64,000 bases of DNA from Superficieibacter sp. HKU1 (GCF_029319185.1 NZ_CP119754.1:1736001-1800000), one strand, 5' to 3'; numbered from the stretch's first letter, positions 16,779-26,516 are shown. Translations and numbers: made by a program. Notes: a model not told the origin generated them from the letters alone.

Positions 16779-17494
16779 CAGCCCGGCCTCCGTTCAAAAC
16801 GCGTCGCGCGCAGGTCAATACGCTTAAGGACGTACTGGCTCAACAACGTAATCACCAGATAAATCGCCGCCGCCACGATATACCAGGTAAAGGGTTCCTG
16901 AGTTCGCGTGGCGATGCTTTTCGTTTGTAGCATCAAGTCGTTTACGCTGATAAGCGACACCAGCGCGGTATCTTTCAGCAGCACCAGCCACTGATTGCCG
17001 AGACCCGGCAGCGCGTGCCGCCACATTTGCGGCATCACCAGGCGGAAAAAGATCGCGCTTTTAGACAGACCCAGCGCCTGACCCGATTCCCACTGTCCCA
17101 TCGGCACCGCTTTCAGCGCGCCGCGCAGGGTTTGCGAAGCATAGGCAGCGTAGAGTAAGGAAAGCGCAATAACGCCGCACAGGAACGGGCTGACGTCAAA
17201 GTTTTCGATCTCCACCTGCACCGGGATCTGCGTGAAGCCGAGGTTGACAGAGAAACCGTCAGACAGCGTCAGCAACAGCTGGGAGGAGCCAAAATAGATA
17301 AACAGGACCACCAGGATTTCCGGTAGCCCGCGCATAATCGTTACCAGCGCCGTGCCCAGCCACGCGACGGGACGCCATTTTACTGACTCCCAGACCGCGA
17401 ACAGCATGGCCAGCACCAGGCCAATGATCAGCGCACAAACGGCAAGGCCGACGGTCATCCCGGCGGCGCTTGCAAGAGGAAAGAATTCGTTCAT
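16778..17494 (-). CDS. artQ: Arginine ABC transporter permease ArtQ
   Basis: 238 residues from the second of two adjacent ATG codons, matching the E. coli N-terminus MNEFFPLASAAG. It is a polar amino acid permease with the conserved loop ESGQALGLSKSAIFFRLVMP for ATPase coupling. It is separated from artI by 6 bp and overlaps artM by one base. Confidence 0.95.
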   Translation of the reverse strand: MNEFFPLASAAGMTVGLAVCALIIGLVLAMLFAVWESVKWRPVAWLGTALVTIMRGLPEILVVLFIYFGSSQLLLTLSDGFSVNLGFTQIPVQVEIENFDVSPFLCGVIALSLLYAAYASQTLRGALKAVPMGQWESGQALGLSKSAIFFRLVMPQMWRHALPGLGNQWLVLLKDTALVSLISVNDLMLQTKSIATRTQEPFTWYIVAAAIYLVITLLSQYVLKRIDLRATRFERRPG

Positions 17495-17500
17495 CAAAGA

Positions 17501-18232
17501 TTACTTCTGGAACCATTTGTTGTAGATGGTTTCGTACGTTCCATCTTTCTTCACTTTTTCCAGCGCAGTATTAAATTTCTGCTGCAGGTCGGTGTTGCCC
17601 TGGCGGACGGCGATGCCAAGGCCGGTACCGAAATACGCTTTGTCAGTGACTTTATCGCCGACGGCAGCCAGTTTCGGGTTAGCTTTCAGCCACTCGGTAA
17701 CCACGGCGGTATCACCAAATACGCCATCAATACGGCCATTCTGCAGATCCAGCTTCGCGTTCTGGTAGCTGTCGTAAGGCACGGTAGTGATTTCCGGGTG
17801 TTTATCCATGATAAATTTCTGGTGAGTGGTGCCGTTCTGCACGCCCACTTTTTTGCCTTTCAGCTGATCAATGCTGGTGAATTTACCCTGCTGACCGATA
17901 AACAGCGCCGAGTTGTCATAGTATGGGGTTGAAAACAGCACCTGCTTTTCACGTTCCGCCGTAATATCCATCCCGGCCATGACCGCGTCAAAACGACGGA
18001 ATTTCAGGCCCGGGATCAGGCTGTCGAACGCCTGGTTAGTGAAGGTACAGGTGGCATCGATTTCTTTGCACAGCGCGTTCGCCAGATCGACATCGAAACC
18101 AACAATTTTATTGTTGGCATCCACGGATTCAAACGGAGGATACGATGCTTCGGTGGCGAAACGAATGGTCTGGGCTGCCGTGGCGGAAAGACTGGCACTG
18201 GCGATTAGCGCGGCGATCAAAACTTTTTTCAT
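17501..18232 (-). CDS. artI: Periplasmic binding protein ArtI
   Basis: 243 residues with a signal peptide of about 19 residues (MKKVLIAALIASASLSATA). The ATG at 18232 is preferred to one two codons upstream because of the MKK start shared with ArtJ. It is a family 3 solute-binding protein of the arginine system; in E. coli its ligand is less clear than that of ArtJ. It lies between artP (17 bp upstream) and artQ. Confidence 0.94.
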   Translation of the reverse strand: MKKVLIAALIASASLSATAAQTIRFATEASYPPFESVDANNKIVGFDVDLANALCKEIDATCTFTNQAFDSLIPGLKFRRFDAVMAGMDITAEREKQVLFSTPYYDNSALFIGQQGKFTSIDQLKGKKVGVQNGTTHQKFIMDKHPEITTVPYDSYQNAKLDLQNGRIDGVFGDTAVVTEWLKANPKLAAVGDKVTDKAYFGTGLGIAVRQGNTDLQQKFNTALEKVKKDGTYETIYNKWFQK

Positions 18233-18249
18233 TGTCATTTTCCCGATCT

Positions 18250-18978
18250 TCAGTGTGATAAGTAGTGTTTAAAGGCGTCGGTTTGCGGATGCGTAAAGCA
18301 GCTGGCATCCCCTTGCTCAACAATATAACCATTTTCCATATACACCACGCGGCTGGCGGTTTTACGCGCCACTTCTACCTCGTGGGTGACAATCACCTGG
18401 GTGATATTCGTTTCCGCCAGCTCGCGAATAATGCTGACGATCTGCGCGGTGATTTCTGGATCGAGTGCCGCGGTCGGCTCGTCAAACAGCAATATCTGAG
18501 GCTCCATCATCAGGGCGCGGGCAATCGCCACACGCTGCTGCTGACCGCCGGAAAGGTGCAGCGGATAGCGATCGCTGTAGGGTTTCAGGCGCAGACGTTC
18601 GAGCAGCTTGTCCGCACGTTCCATCGCCTGCGCTTTACTCAGACCCAGCACCCGGCAGGGCGCTTCAATCAGGTTTTGCACTACCGTGAGGTGCGGCCAC
18701 AGATTGTACTGCTGAAACACCATGCCAACGTTCTGGCGCAGTTCGCGAATCGCTTTATCCGACGGTGTTTTTGCGAAATCAAATTGATTGCCAGCGATGC
18801 TGAGCGTGCCGGAACGCGGCATCTCAAGCAGGTTGAGCACGCGCAACAGCGAGCTTTTACCCGCACCGCTTGGGCCAAGCAACACCAGCGTTTCACCCTG
18901 CGGGCAAGTCAGCGTGATGTCGAACAGCGCCTGATGTGCGCCGTAGAAGCAATTTATGCCGTTTAATTGAATACTCAT
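18250..18978 (-). CDS. artP: Arginine ABC transporter ATPase ArtP
   Basis: 242 residues from the ATG at 18978, giving the E. coli start MSIQLNGINCFYG. The Walker A loop GPSGAGKSS, signature LSGGQQQR and Walker B ILLFDEPTAALDPE are intact. It powers arginine import through ArtQ/ArtM and is the first gene of artPIQM. An in-frame GTG or ATG up to 60 bp upstream exists but overlaps the leader. Confidence 0.95.
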   Translation of the reverse strand: MSIQLNGINCFYGAHQALFDITLTCPQGETLVLLGPSGAGKSSLLRVLNLLEMPRSGTLSIAGNQFDFAKTPSDKAIRELRQNVGMVFQQYNLWPHLTVVQNLIEAPCRVLGLSKAQAMERADKLLERLRLKPYSDRYPLHLSGGQQQRVAIARALMMEPQILLFDEPTAALDPEITAQIVSIIRELAETNITQVIVTHEVEVARKTASRVVYMENGYIVEQGDASCFTHPQTDAFKHYLSH

Positions 18979-19021
18979 CGGGGCAGTCTTGTAGCAATTG
19001 AGGCCGCAAATAGTACCTTTC

Positions 19022-19060
19022 ACAGAATAGTTATGCAATATTTCTGCGTTAAAAGTTAAC
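19022..19060 (-). promoter_or_regulatory. Candidate ARG boxes upstream of artP
   Basis: ACAGAATAGTTATGCAAT at 19022-19039 fits the ArgR half-site pattern. Three bases later TCTGCGTTAAAAGTTAAC at 19043-19060 is a weaker second box at the standard spacing. ArgR control of artPIQM is known in E. coli. Confidence 0.5.
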
Positions 19061-19121
19061 TATAAGCCGCAGGATACCTTAAACTTAGCACAAAATAGCG
19101 CCGGGGAAAGGCGCGAGGGGG

Positions 19122-19155
19122 AAATGTCGGTCCGCTTTCGGTAAGACCGACATTT
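19122..19155 (-). terminator. 11-bp hairpin downstream of ybjP
   Basis: AAATGTCGGTC at 19122-19132 pairs perfectly with GACCGACATTT at 19145-19155. It lies 22 bp past the ybjP stop on the minus strand, between ybjP and artP. No T-run follows on the minus strand, so it may be a stabilising rather than a terminating structure. Confidence 0.5.
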
Positions 19156-19176
19156 AAATTTAACAGGATAAAATAG

Positions 19177-19689
19177 TTAGCGTTTTTCCAGCGACTGACG
19201 CAGTGTGCCGGCCGGAGCATGGCTTGCTCCAAGGTAGCGTACATCGTCAACCGCCCAGCACTGACCTTCACGGATCATTAATACTTCATCCTGCCAGGCA
19301 TCGCTGCCTTGTTTCAGGTCGACACGCAGAGGAATGTTTCGCGCATCCGTATTAGGGATAGTCGACGCGCTGGCAACGCGGGCGCTGTCCGGCGGCGTCG
19401 TGCGGCTGGAGAAAAGATCGGATTTCAGTAGCGCACTGTGGCTACTGTCACGGCTGGCATCGCTGAGCATTTTCGCCAGATCGTCACTCAAGTAAGGGCG
19501 CAGCGCGGTAATATCGTTATTCCGGTTCTGGATACGCGCGTCATAAAATTTCTGGGCCACCGTATCCGGACCGCCTTCCACACAAGGGCCGCTGCGGGTG
19601 CCGATGTCATTAAATGCCGGCGTGACGGTAGTGCAGGCACTCAACAGCAACGCGCACGGAATAAAAAGAGCGAGAGCAGAGTAGCGCAT
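19177..19689 (-). CDS. ybjP: Lipoprotein YbjP
   Basis: 170 residues. A lipoprotein signal sequence ends at LLSAC, with the lipidated cysteine at position 19. It matches E. coli YbjP (171). YbjP carries a DUF3828-type domain, and its role was long unknown; outer-membrane association has been reported. It is divergent from ybjQ across about 120 bp. Confidence 0.92.
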   Translation of the reverse strand: MRYSALALFIPCALLLSACTTVTPAFNDIGTRSGPCVEGGPDTVAQKFYDARIQNRNNDITALRPYLSDDLAKMLSDASRDSSHSALLKSDLFSSRTTPPDSARVASASTIPNTDARNIPLRVDLKQGSDAWQDEVLMIREGQCWAVDDVRYLGASHAPAGTLRQSLEKR

Positions 19690-19812
19690 TCTGATTTCCT
19701 TATAAGCAATCTACGATAATAATGGTTATGCTTTTCAAGCATAGCGTATCAGTTCGATAATGCGTTTGGCATCCAGAGCTAAGGCATTGAACGTTAAACA
19801 AGGAGACAGACG

Positions 19813-20133
19813 ATGCAATTTTCAACGACACCGACTCTCGAAGGCCAGACGATCGCTGAATACCGTGGCGTAGTGACCGGAGAAGCTATTCTCGGCGCCA
19901 ATATCTTCCGTGATTTTTTCGCCGGGATCCGCGATATCGTTGGTGGCCGCTCCGGTGCCTATGAAAAAGAGCTGCGCCGGGCCCGTGAAATTGCCTTTCA
20001 GGAACTCGGCGAACAGGCCAAAGCGCTGGGTGCCGATGCGGTGGTGGGTATTGATATCGATTATGAAACGGTAGGGAAAGACGGCAGTATGCTGATGGTC
20101 AGCGTTTCCGGAACGGCGGTGAAATTACGCTGA
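19813..20133 (+). CDS. ybjQ: YbjQ, UPF0145 family protein
   Basis: 106 residues, nearly identical to the YbjQ family through GEAILGANIFRDFFAGIRDI and the GADAVVGIDIDYE strand. Members form pentamers or decamers of unknown function and are suggested to bind metals or heavy-metal ligands. The AAGGAGA ribosome-binding site is strong. The TGA stop shares a base with the amiD ATG, so the two genes form one operon. Confidence 0.93.
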   Translation: MQFSTTPTLEGQTIAEYRGVVTGEAILGANIFRDFFAGIRDIVGGRSGAYEKELRRAREIAFQELGEQAKALGADAVVGIDIDYETVGKDGSMLMVSVSGTAVKLR

Positions 20134-20963
20134 TGAGACGTTTTGCATGGAGTCTTGCGCTGGCGCTGCTGTTAACCGGCTGCGCGGCTGAAAAAGGAAT
20201 TATTGATAAAGACGGGTATCAGCTGGATGTCAGCCATCCGGCGCAGGCGGCGTATCCGCGAGTAAAAGTGCTGGTGATCCACTATACCGCCGATGATTTT
20301 GACACCTCGCTGGCAACCTTAACCGACAAGCACGTCAGCGCGCATTACCTGATACCCGACGTGCCTCCACGGCATAACGGCAAGCCGCGCATCTGGCAAC
20401 TGGTGCCGGAGCAGGATCTGGCCTGGCATGCCGGGGCGAGTTTCTGGCGGGGAGCCACACGTCTTAATGATACCTCCATCGGCATTGAACTGGAGAACCG
20501 CGGCTGGCAGAAACGCGACGGGGTAAAATATTTCGCGCCGTTCACGCCCGCGCAGATAGCCGCGCTGGTGCCGCTGGCAAAAGATATTATTGCGCGTTAC
20601 CACATTGCGCCGCAGAACGTCGTGGCGCATGCGGATATCGCCGCCCAGCGCAAGGACGATCCCGGCCCGTTATTTCCCTGGCAGGCGCTGGCGGTGCAGG
20701 GGATTGGCGCGTGGCCTGATGCGCAGCGCGTCGCGTTTTACCTGAACGGGCGGGCCCCGTATGAACCAGTGGACACGGCGTCGTTGCTGGATCTGCTGGC
20801 CCGCTATGGTTATGAGGTCAAGCCAGAAATGACGGAGGCGCAACAGAAACGGGTGATTATGGCGTTTCAGATGCATTTCCGTCCGGCGCGCTGGGATGGT
20901 GTCGCGGATGCACAAACCCAGGCTATTGCTGAGGCGTTGCTGGAAAAGTACGGCCAGGGGTAA
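20133..20963 (+). CDS. amiD: N-acetylmuramoyl-L-alanine amidase AmiD
   Basis: 276-residue outer-membrane lipoprotein (lipobox LLTGC, cysteine near residue 17). The amidase_2 domain contains VIHYTADDF with the first zinc-ligand histidine. The HADIAAQRKDDPGPLFPW segment supplies further zinc ligands and the catalytic lysine region. A peptidoglycan-binding helical bundle forms the last 70 residues. AmiD cleaves between MurNAc and the stem peptide, including anhydro-muropeptides. It is translationally coupled to ybjQ. Confidence 0.95.
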   Translation: MRRFAWSLALALLLTGCAAEKGIIDKDGYQLDVSHPAQAAYPRVKVLVIHYTADDFDTSLATLTDKHVSAHYLIPDVPPRHNGKPRIWQLVPEQDLAWHAGASFWRGATRLNDTSIGIELENRGWQKRDGVKYFAPFTPAQIAALVPLAKDIIARYHIAPQNVVAHADIAAQRKDDPGPLFPWQALAVQGIGAWPDAQRVAFYLNGRAPYEPVDTASLLDLLARYGYEVKPEMTEAQQKRVIMAFQMHFRPARWDGVADAQTQAIAEALLEKYGQG

Positions 20964-20976
20964 TACTTTACTGTCT

Positions 20977-20994
20977 CTCCCCCGGCAGGGGGAG
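20977..20994. terminator. Short hairpin between convergent amiD and ybjS
   Basis: CTCCCCC at 20977-20983 pairs with GGGGGAG at 20988-20994 over a GGCA loop, in the 38-bp gap between two converging genes. There is no T-run, so termination is only inferred. Confidence 0.4.
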
Positions 20995-21001
20995 CCGCGA
21001 C

Positions 21002-22015
21002 CTAGCGGTGCAATTTCCCATGATCCCGTAACCAGGCTGCCGTGCGCGTAATACCTTCATCCAGCGTTACCACCGGCTGATACCCTAACTCCTGCTGCGC
21101 CCGGCGAATATCCAGCGTGAAATCAAAATTCAGCTTCGACACGCCATAATGCGTAAACGTGGGTTCTTTGGCGGTTTTACTGCCGAAGCGCTCCATGCTG
21201 CGGGCGACAATATCCAGCATCGGATAGGGAACCGATCGGATGCGGCAGTGAATATTAAGTTCGTCGATAAGCTTCTGTACAATATCATGCAGCTTCTGCG
21301 GTTCGCCGTTGGTGATGTTAAATGCGCGGCCTGAAGGCAGAGCGTCGCACGAAGGCTGGCTGGCCAGCCACATGGCATGGATAGCGTTCTCAAAATAGGT
21401 CATATCGACCACTGCATCGCCGCCGCGCGGCAGGAGAACGCTGCCGTAGTGGTGCATCATCTGCGCCAGACGCGGAATGAATACCTTATCATGGGGGCCA
21501 AATAAACTTTGCGGGCGCAGGATAGTAAAACGCGTCTGCGGATTGGCGCGTGCCAGCAGCTGAATCACCTCTTCGCCAGCCGCTTTGCTGCGGGCAAATT
21601 CATTGGCAAATCGCTGCGGGCGAAAGTCTTCCTTCACATCGTGATGATGATGGTAATCGAAGTACAGTGAAGGGGATGAAATATGCACAAAATTGCGCAC
21701 GCCCCAGGCGACGGACCATTCCCCCAGACGGCGTGTGGCGCGCACATTGGCGAGATCAAACGCCTCCTGCGTTCCCCACGGTGAGGTAAAGCTGGAACAG
21801 TGCCACAGAGTATCGATACCGGCGAGCATGACCTTAGCCTGCGAAGAGACCAGCTCAGTGAGATCGGCCTGCACGAATTCTGCGCCCATTTTTTGCAGCA
21901 GCTTGCCCATCGCTTCATTACGTCCGGTTGCTCTGACGCTGATGCCTTTACGACGCAAAAATTCGACCGCGTTTCGGCCTAAACCGCTGGTGGCGCCCGT
22001 TACCAGAACCTTCAT
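21002..22015 (-). CDS. ybjS: NAD(P)-dependent epimerase/dehydratase-like YbjS
   Basis: 337 residues from the ATG at 22015, the E. coli length. A longer frame to 22078 adds a segment not found in the family. The N-terminal Rossmann motif GATSGLGRNAVEF and the YxxxK-type region (ARSKAAGEE) mark it as an extended short-chain dehydrogenase. The substrate is unknown; similarity to sterol or sugar-nucleotide oxidoreductases is only at family level. Confidence 0.91.
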   Translation of the reverse strand: MKVLVTGATSGLGRNAVEFLRRKGISVRATGRNEAMGKLLQKMGAEFVQADLTELVSSQAKVMLAGIDTLWHCSSFTSPWGTQEAFDLANVRATRRLGEWSVAWGVRNFVHISSPSLYFDYHHHHDVKEDFRPQRFANEFARSKAAGEEVIQLLARANPQTRFTILRPQSLFGPHDKVFIPRLAQMMHHYGSVLLPRGGDAVVDMTYFENAIHAMWLASQPSCDALPSGRAFNITNGEPQKLHDIVQKLIDELNIHCRIRSVPYPMLDIVARSMERFGSKTAKEPTFTHYGVSKLNFDFTLDIRRAQQELGYQPVVTLDEGITRTAAWLRDHGKLHR

Positions 22016-22174
22016 ATCGATCCGCTGTGTTTTAAAGAATTTCGTGCGCATTCTTCCGGTATTTGCGGCGCTATGCAATGGGAAAAATGAAAGAATCTGA
22101 GGTTAATGGTAAACCGCGTGCGGTTTTTAGCGCTCAGGCCATATCCCGGGAACATCGCCCCGACGTTTCTCCTG

Positions 22175-23599
22175 TTAGCCTTTCTCTGCCAGACGGGCGA
22201 TACGTTTTGCCATGCCGCGAAAGATGAACAAATGCGCCGGGATCATCAACAGCCAGTAAAACAGCCCCGGCATTCCGTGCGGGTGCCACCAGGCGCGGAC
22301 GTCAAGCTGCCGGTAATCACCCTTATCTTCCATGGTAAAGCAAAGACGGCCCAGCCCCGGCGCTTTCATGCCAAACAGCAGCGCCAGCTCTTTTTCCGGC
22401 TCGGCGATAATCACCTTCCAGCTATCGACGGCATCGCCTGGCTGCAAAAACGGCCGTGCCGGGCGGCCTTTTGCCAGCGGATGACCGATAATCTTGTCGA
22501 TCAACGCGCGGGTTTGCCACAGTGGGTTGCCGAAAAAGTAGCGCTCCTTGCCGCCAAGCTGGTTTACTACCCGCCACAGCGCGCTAAGGCTGGCGGAGGT
22601 TTTCAGCGTATAGCCTGCCTGTTTGGCGAAATAGCCGTAGTCTGGCCGCCAGCGGGCAAACGCCTGCGCGTCGTAACCCCAGTCGCTGGAGTTAACCAGC
22701 TTCTTTTCTTCTTCCAGCGTGCTGCGCACCGCCTCATCAAACGGGATCAGCGTCTGCGGAATTAACGTCCGGAGCGGGCCGTCATCGGCGAGAAGATCGT
22801 GTTTGAGCCCCTGAATCAGCGCTTTTGCCGTGGTGGGGGGCACCGAAGTAATGACAGTCAGAAACCAGACCGAAATCCAGCGGGTAGGGAAGGGGACGGG
22901 AATTAGCGGGCGATGCCGACCGCTGACCAGCATAAAATGCTCAAATTGTTGCTGATAGCTCAGTACCTGCGGACCGGCAGCTTCAAAAATGCGGTGTTCC
23001 TGAGCGGGATGATCCAACAGCGCCACCAGATAATGCAGCAGGTTGTTCAGCGCAATGGGCGTAGTCCGTGAACGCACCCAGCGCGGCGGGGTGAGGACGG
23101 GCAGGTTATAGACCATATCGCGCATCACCTCAAAGGCGGCAGAACCCGCGCCGACAATAATCCCGGCGCGCAGTTCAGTCACGGGCACACCGGACCCGCG
23201 CAGGGTCTCTGCCGTGAGCTGCCGGGCACGCAGATGGTCGGACTGCTGGTGTTCCGGTGCCTGCAGAGAGCTGAGGAAAATCAGCTGGTGCACTGGCGTT
23301 TCGCGCAATGCATCGCGAACGTTCATGGCAACCTGACGCTCATGAGCGACAAAATCACCGCCTTCGCCCATGCCGTGAACCAGATAGTAAACGGTCTCAA
23401 CGTTTTTCAGCAGTTCTGGTAACGCCCTGGGCCAGCAGAGATCCAGGGTATGACAGCTGACGCCGGGCAGCGCCATCTTCTCCAGCCGCTCAATTTTCCG
23501 TGCCGCCGCCAGCACCTGATGTCCCTGCTGGCTCAGCGCTCTGATCAGGTGTTGACCAATATAGCCACTAGCTCCCAGCACCAGAATACGTTGCGGCAC
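22175..23599 (-). CDS. ybjT: SDR-like protein YbjT with DUF2867 domain
   Basis: 474 residues starting at GTG 23599, which has an AAGGAG site 6 bases upstream. The predicted frame extends to 23674 but would overlap ltaE. The N-terminal NAD-binding domain (GASGYIGQHLIRAL) covers about 300 residues. The C-terminal DUF2867 domain ends with a hydrophobic segment (GLFYWLLMIPAHLFIF). Function unknown. It lies 10 bp after ltaE and forms an operon with it. Confidence 0.91.
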   Translation of the reverse strand: MPQRILVLGASGYIGQHLIRALSQQGHQVLAAARKIERLEKMALPGVSCHTLDLCWPRALPELLKNVETVYYLVHGMGEGGDFVAHERQVAMNVRDALRETPVHQLIFLSSLQAPEHQQSDHLRARQLTAETLRGSGVPVTELRAGIIVGAGSAAFEVMRDMVYNLPVLTPPRWVRSRTTPIALNNLLHYLVALLDHPAQEHRIFEAAGPQVLSYQQQFEHFMLVSGRHRPLIPVPFPTRWISVWFLTVITSVPPTTAKALIQGLKHDLLADDGPLRTLIPQTLIPFDEAVRSTLEEEKKLVNSSDWGYDAQAFARWRPDYGYFAKQAGYTLKTSASLSALWRVVNQLGGKERYFFGNPLWQTRALIDKIIGHPLAKGRPARPFLQPGDAVDSWKVIIAEPEKELALLFGMKAPGLGRLCFTMEDKGDYRQLDVRAWWHPHGMPGLFYWLLMIPAHLFIFRGMAKRIARLAEKG

Positions 23600-23609
23600 G
23601 GTGTGCTCC

Positions 23610-24611
23610 TTAGCGGTTGAGAAACGCTTTCCAGTGAGCAACAAGTTCTTCGAGCTGCTCACGGCTGACATCAAGGTGGGTCACCAGCCGCACTACCGGA
23701 GAGGCGTTGATCAGGATATCCTGCGCACGCAGATGTTCACCCAGCGCGGCGGCGTTCTCTTCACCGACGCGGACAAACAGCATGTTCGTGTCGTGACGCA
23801 TCACATCGGCACCCATTTCTTTCAACTGGGCAGCAAGCCAGGCGGCGTTGTCATGATCTTCATGCAAGCGGGCAACATTATGCTTTAACGCGTACAAACC
23901 GGCCGCCGCCAGGATCCCGGCCTGGCGCATACCGCCGCCGGTCATTTTCCGCCAGCGGATAGCACGTTTAATATAGTCATGACTCCCGACCAGCAGCGAG
24001 CCTACCGGCGCGCCCAGTCCTTTCGATAAACAGATAGTGAACGAGTCACAGTACTGCGTAATCTCTTTTAATTCACAACCATACGTTACTACGGCGTTGA
24101 AGATGCGTGCGCCGTCGACGTGCAAACCCAGCCCCCGGCTACGGGTAAACTCCCACGCCGCCTGGAGATATTCTCGCGGCAGGACTTTACCGTTATGGGT
24201 ATTTTCCAGGCTGAGCAGTTTAGTGCGGGCGAAGTGGATATCGTCGGCTTTGATTTTGGCGGCGACTTTATCCAGCGGCAGGGTGCCATCATGGGCGGCA
24301 TCAATAGGCTGTGGCTGGATGCTGCCGAGCACGGCGGCACCGCCTGCTTCATAGAGATAGTTATGCGCGCCCTGGCCGACGATATATTCTTCGCCACGTT
24401 CACAGTGGCTAAGAAGGGCAACCAGGTTGGCCTGGGTGCCCGTCGGCAGAAACAGCGCGGCCTCTTTGCCAGCCAGATCGGCGGCATAACGCTGGAGTTC
24501 ATTAACGGTAGGATCGTCACCGTAAACATCGTCGCCGACCGGAGCGGCCATCATGGCATCAAGCATGGCGCGCCCCGGACGGGTTACGGTATCACTGCGT
24601 AGATCAATCAC
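23610..24611 (-). CDS. ltaE: Low-specificity L-threonine aldolase LtaE
   Basis: 333 residues, the E. coli length. It is a fold-type I pyridoxal-phosphate enzyme that splits L-allo-threonine and L-threonine to glycine and acetaldehyde. The PLP lysine sits in LSKGLGAPVGS near residue 197, and the N-terminal RSDTVTRPG motif is typical. It is separated from poxB by 36 bp and from ybjT by 10 bp, suggesting a poxB-ltaE-ybjT transcript at least in part. Confidence 0.96.
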   Translation of the reverse strand: MIDLRSDTVTRPGRAMLDAMMAAPVGDDVYGDDPTVNELQRYAADLAGKEAALFLPTGTQANLVALLSHCERGEEYIVGQGAHNYLYEAGGAAVLGSIQPQPIDAAHDGTLPLDKVAAKIKADDIHFARTKLLSLENTHNGKVLPREYLQAAWEFTRSRGLGLHVDGARIFNAVVTYGCELKEITQYCDSFTICLSKGLGAPVGSLLVGSHDYIKRAIRWRKMTGGGMRQAGILAAAGLYALKHNVARLHEDHDNAAWLAAQLKEMGADVMRHDTNMLFVRVGEENAAALGEHLRAQDILINASPVVRLVTHLDVSREQLEELVAHWKAFLNR

Positions 24612-24647
24612 GGCATTTCCTTTCTGATTCAGGATGATGCCCTATTT

Positions 24648-26366
24648 TTACCTGAGCCAGTTGGTTTTTGCCAGTTCCAGCACCTCGTCACCGCGCCCGT
24701 TAATGATCGCGCGCAACATATAGAGGCTAAAGCCTTTGGCCTGTTCGAGTTTAATTTGCGGCGGCATGGCCAGTTCTTCTTTCGCCACTACCACGTCCAC
24801 CAGTACCGGACCGTCGGTGGCAAAGGCGCGTTGCAGCGCGTCGTCAATATCAACCGCTTTCTCGACGCGAATACCGGTAATGCCGCAGGCATCGGCGATA
24901 CGGGCAAAGTTCGTGTCGTGGAGATCGGTGCCGTCAGTCAAATAACCCCCGGCTTTCATTTCCATCGCCACAAAGCCCAGCACGCTGTTATTAAAGACGA
25001 TAATTTTTACCGGCAGCTTCATCTGCACCACCGACAGGAAGTCGCCCATCAGCATACTGAAGCCCCCGTCGCCACACAGGGCGACAACCTGACGGTTCGG
25101 CGCGGTAGCCTGTGCGCCCAGTGCCTGCGGCATGGCGTTGGCCATCGAGCCGTGGTTAAAGGAGCCTAACAACCGACGCTGGCCGTTCATTTTCAGATAG
25201 CGGGCGGCCCAGACCGTAGGCGTGCCGACGTCGCAGGTAAAAATGGCGTCGTCATCGGCATAATGGCTAATCTGCTGCGCCAGATACTGCGGGTGGATCG
25301 CTTTCTCACTGGGTTTCGCCAGCGCGTCGAGGTCTTTACGCGCTTCGCGGTAGTGCTTCAGCGCGGTGTCCAGGAAACGGGTGTCGGTGTTTTCTTCCAG
25401 CAGCGGCAGCAGGGCGCTCAACGTGGCTTTGATATCGCCAATCAGCGCCATATCAACCTTGCTGTGTGCGCCGATACTTCCCGGATTGATATCGATCTGG
25501 ATAATTTTGGCGTCGGTCGGGTAGAAAGCGCGATAGGGAAATTGGGTACCCAGAAGCACCAGCGTATCGGCGTTCATCATGGTGTGAAAACCGGAGGAGA
25601 AACCGATCAGTCCGGTCATTCCTACATCGTAAGGGTTGTCATATTCGACATGCTCTTTGCCGCGCATCGCATGGACCACGGGCGCTTTTAATTTCCCGGC
25701 GAATTCCACCAGCTCGGCATGCGCTCCGGCACAGCCACTACCGCACAGCAGGGCGATTTTACTGGAATAGCGCAGTAGCTGCGCCAGCTTTTTCAGCTCT
25801 TCTTGTGCCGGAGTGACGACGGGTTGCGGGGCGGGATACCAGTGGCTGCTGGCACTCTCCGGCGCCGCCTGAAGGGCCACATCGCCCGGTAATACAATGA
25901 CCGACACGCCGCGATTCAGCACGGCTTTACGCAGGGCAATGGCCAGCACCTGAGGGATCTGCTCTGGCGATGAGACCAGTTCACAATAGTGGCTGCATTC
26001 GCGAAACAACTCCTGTGGGTGCGTCTCCTGGAAATAACCGCTGCCGATTTCACTGGACGGAATATGCGCGGCGATGGCCAGTACCGGAACGTGGTTACGA
26101 TGACAGTCAAACAGGCCATTAATTAAATGCAGGTTACCAGGCCCGCAGGAGCCGGCACAGACTGCCAGTTCGCCCGTCAACTGCGCTTCTGCACCAGCGG
26201 CAAACGCGGCCACTTCTTCGTGGCGGGTAGGCATCCAGTCAATCGTGCCCATTTTGTTCAGGCTGTCGCTCAGGCCATTCAGTGAATCACCTGTGACACC
26301 CCAGATACGTTTGACACCCGCCTGCTCCAGCGTTTTAGCAAGATAAGCGGCAACGGTTTGTTTCAT
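24648..26366 (-). CDS. poxB: Pyruvate:ubiquinone oxidoreductase PoxB
   Basis: 572 residues, identical in length to E. coli PoxB. The thiamine-pyrophosphate motif GDGGFSMLMGDFLS continues to the N residues near 455-465. The FAD-binding central domain and the membrane-binding C-terminal tail are present. It decarboxylates pyruvate to acetate and CO2, passing electrons to ubiquinone at the inner membrane. In E. coli it is expressed in stationary phase under RpoS. Here a DoxX-family gene is divergent from it. Confidence 0.96.
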   Translation of the reverse strand: MKQTVAAYLAKTLEQAGVKRIWGVTGDSLNGLSDSLNKMGTIDWMPTRHEEVAAFAAGAEAQLTGELAVCAGSCGPGNLHLINGLFDCHRNHVPVLAIAAHIPSSEIGSGYFQETHPQELFRECSHYCELVSSPEQIPQVLAIALRKAVLNRGVSVIVLPGDVALQAAPESASSHWYPAPQPVVTPAQEELKKLAQLLRYSSKIALLCGSGCAGAHAELVEFAGKLKAPVVHAMRGKEHVEYDNPYDVGMTGLIGFSSGFHTMMNADTLVLLGTQFPYRAFYPTDAKIIQIDINPGSIGAHSKVDMALIGDIKATLSALLPLLEENTDTRFLDTALKHYREARKDLDALAKPSEKAIHPQYLAQQISHYADDDAIFTCDVGTPTVWAARYLKMNGQRRLLGSFNHGSMANAMPQALGAQATAPNRQVVALCGDGGFSMLMGDFLSVVQMKLPVKIIVFNNSVLGFVAMEMKAGGYLTDGTDLHDTNFARIADACGITGIRVEKAVDIDDALQRAFATDGPVLVDVVVAKEELAMPPQIKLEQAKGFSLYMLRAIINGRGDEVLELAKTNWLR

Positions 26367-26516
26367 GGGTTTCCATCTCCTTTATGTGATACCGCTTACA
26401 AGCTTAGGTCAGATCTTTGGGTTCGCGCAGAAAACCTCCCGGAATGAAGGCGCTATCTTTCGCGTTAAGGAAGGCGTAATGTGAAGCAGTCGCATTTAAA
26501 ACAAGAGGCATTTCAA

